This document shows, one piece after another, positions 9,912 to 17,636 of a DNA stretch of 64,000 nucleotides; position 1 is the first letter of the stretch, and each line of letters opens with the position of its first letter. Source of the stretch: an uncultured Methylocystaceae bacterium (GTDB lineage: Bacteria > Pseudomonadota > Alphaproteobacteria > Rhizobiales > Beijerinckiaceae); assembly GCA_903870245.1 (NCBI GenBank), contig CAIQCB010000057.1, forward strand, positions 62,001-126,000. The letters run 5' to 3'. A program made the position numbers and the translations under genes. The notes under the pieces are model-generated. The model saw nothing but the letters and a program-made list of their open reading frames with translations. It had not been told where the DNA came from and made no database searches.

Positions 9912-10735
9912 TTGACCGCGATCACGAACTTCCGATCACCCGGCAGGCGAAGGCGCTGGGCGTCGCCCGTAGCTTGGTCTACGACGCGCCTCGGCCGGTC
10001 TCGGCCGAAGATATGAAGCTGATCCGCCGGCTCGACGAACTGCATCTCGATCACCCCTTTGCGGGCGCGCGAATGCTGCGGGATCTGCTGCAGCGCGAAG
10101 GTGTCGTCGTAGGCCGGCGACATGTGTCGACGTTGATGAAGCGGATGGGGATCGTGGCGATCTATCGCCGGCCCAACACGAGCAAGCCGGCGCCCGGACA
10201 CAAGATCTATCCCTATCTGCTGCGCGGGATGACGATCGATAGGCCGAACCAAGTCTGGGCGACGGACATTAGCTACATCCCGATGCGGCGCGGTTTCGTC
10301 AATCTCGTGGCGGTCGTCGATGTCTTTACGCGTCGCGTTCTATCGCATCGCGTATCGATTACCATGGAAGCGGAGTTTTGCGTCGAAGCCTTGAAGGAGG
10401 CGATGAAGAGATACGGCAAACCGGAGATTTTCAACTCGGACCAGGGCAGTCAGTTCACCAGCATCGACTTCACCGGCGTGCTGCTCGATGCGAAAGTTTC
10501 GATCAGCATGGACGGCAAAGGCGCCTGGCGAGACAATGTATTCGTCGAACGGCTGTGGCGCAGCGTCAAATACGAAGAGGTCTATCTGCACGCTTACGAT
10601 AGCGTGTCCGAAGCTCGCGTCTCGCTTGGCCGGTATCTGGCTTTCTACAACGAGCGGCGTCCGCATTCGAGCCTTGACGGGCGCACGCCCGATGAGGCTT
10701 ACTTCGGTAGGCAAGATACGGTGATGGCCGCATGA
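9908..10735 (+). CDS. IS3-family transposase OrfB (DDE integrase)
   Basis: This protein of about 275 residues begins [18 protein letters not shown], has an HTH_21-type region (LDELHLDHPFAGARML), and a retroviral-integrase-like core. The DDE triad is visible as WATDISYIP (Asp), FNSDQGSQF (Asp) and DNVFVERLWRS (Glu). It ends with the usual FYNERRPHSSLDGRTPDEAYF motif. It overlaps orfA by four bases in the -1 frame. A longer in-frame upstream extension from 9734 overlaps orfA and is not used as an independent start. All catalytic residues are present, so the protein could be functional. Confidence 0.9.
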   Translation: MIDRDHELPITRQAKALGVARSLVYDAPRPVSAEDMKLIRRLDELHLDHPFAGARMLRDLLQREGVVVGRRHVSTLMKRMGIVAIYRRPNTSKPAPGHKIYPYLLRGMTIDRPNQVWATDISYIPMRRGFVNLVAVVDVFTRRVLSHRVSITMEAEFCVEALKEAMKRYGKPEIFNSDQGSQFTSIDFTGVLLDAKVSISMDGKGAWRDNVFVERLWRSVKYEEVYLHAYDSVSEARVSLGRYLAFYNERRPHSSLDGRTPDEAYFGRQDTVMAA

Positions 10736-10882
10736 CCGTCGCCTTCGGTTTTATCGCCGCTCTGGTCGTGCTTAAGCCCTCCCGACGCTGCGACAAAATC
10801 GAACCGCCCCGCGTTCACCAAACCCCGGCAGAAATCCACTTAAAATCCGCGGGGAACTGTCCAAACAACCGGAGCCACCTCT

Positions 10883-11597
10883 CATCTCTGGAATCATGGC
10901 TACCCGTTATATCTTTTTGCTGACAATGGAGCTTAATTTACATTCGATTTCATTGATCTCTTGGCCGATCACAATCCAGTTGGGACCGATTCCTCGCGCA
11001 AGGGTAATCCAACGGACAACACATTTATAAATATAGTTAATAGGTTGCTTCGCCACGAATTCCTCTAGGTCCATGGGTTCGAAATGCTAGCAGAGGCATA
11101 GAGACTTATTGAGACTTGGAGGATTGAACACAACGATAGCCTCACTCACGGCGACATAAAAATATAGCCTCTAGACAATATGCTATGCAGGCAGTTCCTT
11201 CAGAAACTAGATGGGTGAAAATCTTGTTAGAGACTAATACGGACAATGGAACACCATTTCAAATCGCTTTAATTAAGTAGAATATTCTAACCTATAAAGC
11301 TCAAGTTTGAGGGCAAAGCAGCTTGGTAGGATTCTAATCTGTTCTGAATATAAGGTCGGGAACTCGTCAAAAAAGAAGTAATAGAAAAATTTATGCGGGG
11401 CCTGATATCAGTCAAAAATCATGAACCTATGGTCTTCTATCATCTTAGGGAAAACACTCTTGTCTTCTTCTAAAAATACCTACAGATTTTTATTTGTTTG
11501 TGAACTGTAATTCTGTTTTAATAAATTAAGTCTTGGGTTAACAAAGAAAATGTGTATTATAATTTTAGGTAACCCTTGAATAATATGGCTATCATAC
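10883..11597. other. AT-rich spacer, about 0.7 kb
   Basis: No convincing gene on either strand. The only frame near its end (reverse, 11480-11692) lies largely antisense to coiled-coil gene C and has no family character. The promoter of gene C should lie near 11,500-11,590 but has no clear consensus. Confidence 0.45.
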
Positions 11598-12266
11598 ATG
11601 AAAAAAAAAGATACCTCGGAAATCTCTAATGATTTCCAGTCACAGCAACAAGAAACAGAGATTAATAAATTTGCATATGCAGCTAATATCACGCATAAAA
11701 TGGAATTCGGACTTTTTGGACATCTTTATTCGCCAAACAGCAGTATTTCAGTGGCTGATCTGGAATCAGAAGGCCGTAGATTGGTAGAAACAATTAATCA
11801 ATCCACAAGTATCATTAAAATTATTTCTGATAAAAATAAAATCATAGAAAGTAATGCTAAATATGCAATACATGGTTTAAAGCAGCAGCTTGAAGAAGTA
11901 AGCAAAGAACTCTCCTCGCTAAAATCAAATGGAGACAAGCAAAATCATAAATATGAAAATATGCGTCAAAATTTTGAGGAATTAAAAGCCATTAATGAAA
12001 AACTAATTCGCAAAGCCCGACAGCTGGAGATAGATAATAATGAATATTCAGCGCAAAATCTCTCTTTGATTGATGAAATTGAAAAACTTAAACTAGATTG
12101 CGACAAATCGCAGAAAGAGCTCAGCAAAGTCAAAAAAGAACGCGATGCCGCTAATTATTGGTTGTTAAAGATCAGCGGAGAGATTAATTCAAAACTTGTA
12201 ACGATCACACAAAGCGCAGAAGTTGGGCTTTATTATGATGAAGTAAAAGACGATAAAACAAATTAA
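11598..12266 (+). CDS. Coiled-coil protein C of a three-member paralogous set
   Basis: This 222-residue protein has a polar N-terminus of about 70 residues, a helical head (RRLVETINQSTSIIKIISDK, then NKIIESNAKYAIHGLKQQL), and a long coiled coil to about residue 185. It closes with YWLLKISGEINSKLVTI and an acidic tail (YYDEVKDDKTN). It shares the head and closing motifs with protein B at 7899-8558 in the same order and spacing, and more weakly with protein A at 6663-7178. There is no signal peptide or membrane span. It is AT-rich and flanked by non-coding sequence. No function can be assigned. Paralogues retained among IS debris suggest selection, or recent arrival on a mobile island. Confidence 0.7.
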   Translation: MKKKDTSEISNDFQSQQQETEINKFAYAANITHKMEFGLFGHLYSPNSSISVADLESEGRRLVETINQSTSIIKIISDKNKIIESNAKYAIHGLKQQLEEVSKELSSLKSNGDKQNHKYENMRQNFEELKAINEKLIRKARQLEIDNNEYSAQNLSLIDEIEKLKLDCDKSQKELSKVKKERDAANYWLLKISGEINSKLVTITQSAEVGLYYDEVKDDKTN

Positions 12267-12590
12267 TTTATGGTAGATTTAATAATATTCATATATGTTT
12301 TATACCGTCGGCGGTGCAGAAATTTTCCTGTATATTGATTTTCTGGCCTGAGATATTTATGATATACATATGATATTTGATGCCATGCCAATTCATTGCT
12401 GATAGCTTATGTAAGCGAAGTCTCAATGCATCGATCAGCAGCAAGCTTTCTTAATAATTTTTAGATATATATGAATTTAAATAGTTATAATAAATTTCTG
12501 AGTTTTTGATTCTGAATTTAAAAATGATTTGCCAAAATTAATCGTGCTAAAAAATTTTTTGTCATTCTAAATCAATAGTGTTTAGAAAAA
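12267..12590. other. AT-rich spacer between convergent genes
   Basis: About 320 bases between the ends of coiled-coil gene C and the reverse-strand SH3b gene. No reading frame and no strong terminator hairpin were found, although transcripts from both sides must end here. Confidence 0.4.
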
Positions 12591-14216
12591 TTAGTTGGTT
12601 GACGTCCAAAAAGAGATTAGAGGTTTGAGACGGCTATCTCGAACTCTGCAAAGGTTTCGATCGAGGTTTATAGATAGGCAGCTATTACTGTTGGTCGACG
12701 ATAGTCGAACCCACAATTCATATCCATAAGATATCCTTGCTTTTCTTCCAGTATTATCAAAGCAAATCTCAGCATTGCCAACAATAAATTCTGATGTATT
12801 TGTTGAATTACCCTTTAATCCATCTGTTACAGTGTGTGTGCAATTCGAATAAATTCCTGACCTTTGTATATTTCTAATCCGATAAAAACCTGAACTAGTT
12901 TGATCTTCTTTATTGGCATGGTGAACTAAGATCAAAGGCATATAGGCCCATGATTGCGCCCTATCTTTTGGGTTGTAATTCTGCATATTGTCTTCACCAT
13001 CGGTAATATCAATATTAAACTGATCGCTGATACCAGCACTTACATGGATATGGCCATCATCTGTAATGATGAATTTATCAAAGTTTGCTATTCCGGATTC
13101 CAAATTATATATTTTGTTTTCTGGTATAAATTCCTTGGGGCTATTGCTCATCGTGATCGTAGAGCCAGTGCTGCTCATGTACGATTCTTCATCAATTCTC
13201 GGAAAGTTTTTATTATTGAATATAATATCATCATGCCAAACCTGATATTGGATGTAAGGAAAATTCTGGTCAGAGCTATGCGCTATAAAATATGGAAGAT
13301 TAATATTCCTCGGGCCTATGCCAAGATTTACATCAAAATTATAAGGAATTGATGATGAAAAGCTTAAAATGTTAATATTACTTGTGTTGTTATTTGTGTT
13401 TTGTTCTGGTGTAAACTCCTCTTCATAGTACTTTTCTTCAAGCTTTGATAAATAAGGGTCTTTTGTACTTGTATTTAGGTAATTCTGTTCGCTAAATTCT
13501 TTTTCCTCATTAAGAGCAATTTTTTCGTCATTCTTATCCACAAATGATACAGTTTTAGAAATCTTCTTATAGAAGCCTTGTCTGGAAGCAGATTTCTCTT
13601 GTCCTAGAGAATGATCCGTAGGTGATCTGATCGTATCTATTTTCTCAGGAAGTGTATAATTCTTAATCCATCCAAGAGTTCCGTCTTCAGGAATTCCGAT
13701 CAGTTGCCAACCATCCTCCCTTGAGTAAATAGTCAAGTAATCTGCGATATATCTATATGTGTTGATTATTTCATACTCTGTCCCAGGACCTGATCTTACA
13801 CATACTTGTGATTTGTAATTTATATTAGTACTATACTCGTTTGAGCTTGATATATTAATGTTTCTTTTGTGTTTCAATCTACGACGATGGATTATATGTC
13901 TTGGTTCAAAATATGAAACATCAGAACACCTTATTCTCGTATAGCGATTTTGTATGAAGTGATTTGAATTGACATGATATTTATTGCTTCCATTTGGCGT
14001 GGATTGGATTGTTTCAGAGGAAAAAATGTCGTTGATAGAGCAAAACAAATAGTCAATAATAAAATAATTTTGACATGATTTGCTAATCTCGCTAGCATTT
14101 GCAGACTGTATTAAAATCAACATATACAATAAAGATATAACGGGAGTGAAAATTATGGCTTTGCCAATATCTATAAATAAGGCATTAATTTTATCCTTTG
14201 ATAAATTGAAATTCAT
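12591..14216 (-). CDS. Exported or membrane-anchored SH3b-domain protein
   Basis: This 541-residue protein starts with a hydrophobic segment (residues about 18-41, FTPVISLLYMLILIQSANA), which acts as a signal peptide or anchor with a likely cut after NASA-type residues. A bacterial SH3 domain follows at about 130-190, with the diagnostic VCVRSGPGTEYEIINTY and GWQLIGIPEDGTLGWIKN. SH3b domains commonly bind cell-wall peptides. The middle (about 200-290) is low-complexity and acidic. The C-terminal half (about 290-541) contains several Cys residues and beta-rich sequence of no family I recognise. Its ATG overlaps the stop of the 757-codon gene upstream as ATGA, so the two are one transcription unit and probably act together in the envelope. 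Confidence 0.7.
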   Translation of the reverse strand: MNFNLSKDKINALFIDIGKAIIFTPVISLLYMLILIQSANASEISKSCQNYFIIDYLFCSINDIFSSETIQSTPNGSNKYHVNSNHFIQNRYTRIRCSDVSYFEPRHIIHRRRLKHKRNINISSSNEYSTNINYKSQVCVRSGPGTEYEIINTYRYIADYLTIYSREDGWQLIGIPEDGTLGWIKNYTLPEKIDTIRSPTDHSLGQEKSASRQGFYKKISKTVSFVDKNDEKIALNEEKEFSEQNYLNTSTKDPYLSKLEEKYYEEEFTPEQNTNNNTSNINILSFSSSIPYNFDVNLGIGPRNINLPYFIAHSSDQNFPYIQYQVWHDDIIFNNKNFPRIDEESYMSSTGSTITMSNSPKEFIPENKIYNLESGIANFDKFIITDDGHIHVSAGISDQFNIDITDGEDNMQNYNPKDRAQSWAYMPLILVHHANKEDQTSSGFYRIRNIQRSGIYSNCTHTVTDGLKGNSTNTSEFIVGNAEICFDNTGRKARISYGYELWVRLSSTNSNSCLSINLDRNLCRVRDSRLKPLISFWTSTN

Positions 14217-16486
14217 TGTGACAATACCTGCTGCTCAATCTTGAATCTAATTTTTTCCGGCAAGCTATGAATTAGATCCATCATGGTCAGCGTTTTTTTA
14301 CAATCATTTATATTATTTTCTGAAGTTTTGCTTAAGAAAGAGTCTATATCAACACTGCTTAAGTTGAAGTTTGGTAATGAAGATGCCTTGTTTGCTATTT
14401 CAATTTTGTCTTTATCGCCCAAGAAAAGTCTGTTTTCGGGATAACCGGAAGCGTTTTGAATAGCGTCTAATTCGGACATTGATACATTTAGAATATCAGC
14501 AAGATAAGTGTCTGATTTGGCTGAGTTTATTAGCGATTTATCGGTATGGGTCAATAATACCTTACAATCGGACGATGCTTTACTTGCTAGTTTTTGGATT
14601 AGATTTTTCTCTTCCTCGAAAATTTTATCCATATCTGATAACTGTAGTTTGGATATGCTTTCTTTTCTTTTTGCTGCAATTTCTTCTACTATTGCAGGAA
14701 TTGCATTGCTATTAATTCTAGAGTTATTTGCTATATATCCTTTGTTAATAAAATTATTAATCAATCTTTCGTAGTCTGTTTGGAAATAGCTTTTATAAAG
14801 AGCTAATAACTTACCGATTTCAGGGTTAGAGTAAAGTGTGTTTTCCATTTTATTATAATCAACGGTGTTGGGCTCACTAACATGGGCGTCTGTGTGAGCT
14901 TTCTCGGATTGCGAGTATTTTGATTTGTCGATCCTGATTAAATATGCGATGCCAACTAATAAAAATATCATAAAAAATATCATAAAATATTTGTTAATAT
15001 ACTTCTTTTTTTCGACAGTTGGTATCGTAGTGATGTTGTAATTCTGCCCGGAAGTATTGTCTTGTTGGGAATCCTCTTGTTTAGTCAGATGTATTTCTTT
15101 TTCTGCTTCAGGAGAGGGAAGAAGAGTTATTGTTCCATGATCCGAAGATTGAAGTTCTAATACGTCATTCTCTGTATAATTAACCGCTACTGCCTGATCT
15201 ATGATTTTTTCATTTTCTTTTGGTGTTGTAAATTGATTATTTTCATCGCCATGTTCTTTTTGTGTTTCATGAGGTTCGTCCAGCCTTTCAAAAGCTGATA
15301 TGTTATTTTCATTGAGCATAATCTCCATGCCAATGAGATTTTGGGACAAGCTATTATCGTATGATGTGATCGCGGTATAATTTGATATCCAGTCTGACAA
15401 GCCTTGCTGTGCAAATCTAGAGATACGATACTCTACTGTATTTGCGCCATCTCGTCTGAGTTGAATATTGCTTGAAATAGCATCAATATCGTTTGAAAAA
15501 TCAACTATACCTTTTACGATTATCAGGCAGTTGGTTTCTATCAAATGACTCGCCATTTTTATGGAAACAGGAGATGTTTTTAAATTTGTGTAAATTGATT
15601 CAATTATGGTTTTGAAAAAGATATACTTGAGGCTTTCGCTGTCTGATGTGTTGTTGTTGAGGCCATACTTATCTCTTAAAATAATTTCGCAACACCATTG
15701 AATGGATAGTCTGATTATATTGCAAAATAAAATCAGATCCTTTTCATTGTCTTCAATATCATGATTATCTTTTTCAGGAGAGTCATCGCTTGCGTAATTG
15801 TATTTCTTGTTCAGTTCGCTAAATAGCCTTTTGATTTCCCTTTTGATAAGAGCCTGATCGCTTCTCATGAGATGGTCGAAGGCGTTCTTGCCATCATTTG
15901 TCGCGAGTGGCGTTATGATTTCTTTTACATCCGTAAATCCGGATATTAAAACTAGAGTTTTGTGGCTTGAGTTTTCAATAAATTTGATTGCTTCTATTAA
16001 AGCGCCATCGAAGATACTTGCCAGGTTTACGGAGAAATCTCGTAGCTCTTGCCCGTGAACGCTGGAAAGAACCTGACTGTATAATTTAGCTTTCGCGTCT
16101 ATCGGTTTTTTCCTGACGATAGATATATTTTCCTGAGTGGCTTGCGTGCGAAGCGGCTTCTCGTCAAATAACGAGGACTGATAATCAGCCTTTGGTTTGG
16201 CTGCAACTTTACTTTTTTGTTCAATCGGTGTTTTCGACGAGCCAATATCTTCCTGTTTTTTTCGTCGAGATCCGCTTTTCTTCGTGCCGGTTTCAGACAG
16301 CGGGCTTTGAACTGTCTCCTCTGGCGCAGAAGGATTGCTTGTTTTTCGTCTGGTTCTTCCCGCAGCAGCTGGTTTTACAACGCTACCAGCATTCTCTTTT
16401 TTTTTCCTGGAAGTGGCCTTTTTGGGCGCAATTATTTCAAGTGAAGAATTAATTCCAGTTTCTTCATTCTTATTCTGGTCTGCCAT
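14213..16486 (-). CDS. Large single-pass membrane protein with basic N-terminal region
   Basis: This 757-residue protein has a Lys/Arg/Ser/Pro-rich disordered N-terminus (about 1-125, with TSRKKK, GRTRRKT and GSRRKKQ clusters). A mainly helical soluble domain spans about 130-380 (for example SSVHGQELRDFSVNLASIFD), followed by an acidic linker. One membrane span lies at about 493-515 (NKYFMIFFMIFLLVGIAYLI). The C-terminal domain of about 235 residues holds two or three Cys and should lie in the periplasm, given Lys residues on both flanks and the basic N-terminus. I know no family for it. It is the first gene of an operon with the SH3b protein downstream. A cytoplasm-to-envelope scaffold is plausible but is inference. 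Confidence 0.65.
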   Translation of the reverse strand: MADQNKNEETGINSSLEIIAPKKATSRKKKENAGSVVKPAAAGRTRRKTSNPSAPEETVQSPLSETGTKKSGSRRKKQEDIGSSKTPIEQKSKVAAKPKADYQSSLFDEKPLRTQATQENISIVRKKPIDAKAKLYSQVLSSVHGQELRDFSVNLASIFDGALIEAIKFIENSSHKTLVLISGFTDVKEIITPLATNDGKNAFDHLMRSDQALIKREIKRLFSELNKKYNYASDDSPEKDNHDIEDNEKDLILFCNIIRLSIQWCCEIILRDKYGLNNNTSDSESLKYIFFKTIIESIYTNLKTSPVSIKMASHLIETNCLIIVKGIVDFSNDIDAISSNIQLRRDGANTVEYRISRFAQQGLSDWISNYTAITSYDNSLSQNLIGMEIMLNENNISAFERLDEPHETQKEHGDENNQFTTPKENEKIIDQAVAVNYTENDVLELQSSDHGTITLLPSPEAEKEIHLTKQEDSQQDNTSGQNYNITTIPTVEKKKYINKYFMIFFMIFLLVGIAYLIRIDKSKYSQSEKAHTDAHVSEPNTVDYNKMENTLYSNPEIGKLLALYKSYFQTDYERLINNFINKGYIANNSRINSNAIPAIVEEIAAKRKESISKLQLSDMDKIFEEEKNLIQKLASKASSDCKVLLTHTDKSLINSAKSDTYLADILNVSMSELDAIQNASGYPENRLFLGDKDKIEIANKASSLPNFNLSSVDIDSFLSKTSENNINDCKKTLTMMDLIHSLPEKIRFKIEQQVLSQ

Positions 16487-16899
16487 GATTTATCCGTGCA
16501 TATTGCATGCTTGCGAATGTGAACGCAGGTCGCTTTTTTTCAACAATAGCAATAAACATCATTTCTCGATTAAAACACCAAATCCTTATAATGTTTCGTT
16601 GCGGGTCATTGCGATATCTTTATAAATACCTGCTTTCACGAGCAAAACACGCCCTGACGAGATTTATCCACAAAGTCTGATCAAGTCGGGGCCATTTCTG
16701 CGCGATAACCTGAATTTTGTATCATAAGCTAAAGTATAATTTCCCGTCTGAATATATGGTCAAGCACAAGAATGCCTCCGCTGTTCATCAACATATTGAT
16801 CTTATCACGTGCGTCGATTTTCGTCGTGATTAATGCAGAGAGAGTAAATCTTTAAATAATGCGGCCTTCTGCTCTCATATGGCCGTAACTTCAGCGGTG
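16487..16899. other. Spacer at the edge of the AT-rich island
   Basis: About 410 bases without a supported gene; composition shifts here from AT-rich on the left toward GC-rich on the right. It should contain the promoter of the reverse-strand membrane-protein operon. Confidence 0.4.
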
Positions 16900-17265
16900 T
16901 CAGCGACAGTAATCGATCGCAAATGATCGATCCGTGAAGGCGTCGGTCCAGGAGATCCATTTTTCATCGACAGATACGCTTACCTTGATCGCTGCGTTTA
17001 ATGTTGGACCGTGCGCTGTGACCACAAATCCGTCGCTCTCTGTTTCGACCCGTTCTATCGGATAGGACCGGCGTCCCGCGAAAAGTCCTGTCGTCTTGTT
17101 GATCTGGAGCGAGAGGTTCCGGGAATCGACAACGACGGCGTAGGGCAGGGCATATACATTCCCCGAGTCGCGACAGCTTAGCCTGGTGGCGCGCGCCTGC
17201 GCAGGGCCGGCGATGAGCAAGGCAAGGGCCGCGATCAATGGTCCGATATTGTTGCGTGTCATCAT
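16900..17265 (-). CDS. Small secreted protein of unknown function
   Basis: From the ATG at 17265 (or 17262) the protein is about 121 residues. It has a clear signal peptide: MTRNN, a hydrophobic core IGPLIAALALLIA and an AQA cleavage site. The mature part of about 95 residues has two Cys (one near the start, one three residues from the end) that could form a disulphide, and beta-rich sequence (SLQINKTTGLFAGRRSYPIERV). The longer upstream extension to 17373 is rejected because it precedes the signal peptide with non-hydrophobic sequence. It resembles the small periplasmic proteins common in Rhizobiales, but I cannot name a family. Confidence 0.6.
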   Translation of the reverse strand: MMTRNNIGPLIAALALLIAGPAQARATRLSCRDSGNVYALPYAVVVDSRNLSLQINKTTGLFAGRRSYPIERVETESDGFVVTAHGPTLNAAIKVSVSVDEKWISWTDAFTDRSFAIDYCR

Positions 17266-17590
17266 CGCGCTATCCGGGCAGCGTTTCGCGGTGCGTCCCT
17301 CAGTGCATTTGCTGGCGCGGGGGTGCTCCAGACCATCATTTGAGAAAGTAGGCGATGCGGCTCCGAAAGACAATTACGCACGATGGTCGCGATGAATAAT
17401 GAGCGCGCAAGACTTGCGCTTGAGGGATTGAAAAGCAGGGCGGAACCGCTAATCCCCCGTCGAAAGTCCCCTTCACGGTCTGACCAAGTCAGTCAGGCGT
17501 TCTGGTCTTGTGTTTTTTTGGGGGGTATTTCGCCGAACCGATATCCGCTTCAACGGAAGGGGCTTCAAGGCGGTCTTCGCTCAGATGAAG

Positions 17591-17623
17591 AAAAACCGGG
17601 CGCCCAGCCTTTTGGGCGCCCGG
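17591..17623 (-). terminator. Rho-independent terminator of the RTX peroxidase gene
   Basis: Perfect 11-base arms CCGGGCGCCCA (17596-17606) and TGGGCGCCCGG (17613-17623) flank a six-base loop. On the reverse strand they are followed by five T. The hairpin begins 14 bases past the stop codon of the peroxidase gene. Confidence 0.9.
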
Positions 17624-17636
17624 CCTTATTGTCAGA

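Larger units (their letters stand above)
9590..10882 (+). mobile_element. IS3-family insertion sequence with intact orfA and orfB
   Basis: The element holds orfA (9603-9911) and orfB (9908-10735), both full length. The right terminus is probably about 10,850-10,882 (ctgtccaaacaaccggagcc). The expected inverted left terminus is not found just before orfA, where the sequence instead runs into debris of other IS3 copies. It may therefore have lost its left end and be immobile although its genes look intact. Confidence 0.75.

Noticed and set aside
12954-13352. 132-codon forward frame
   Set aside because: It is antisense to the SH3b protein gene, which has a domain, a signal segment and operon context.
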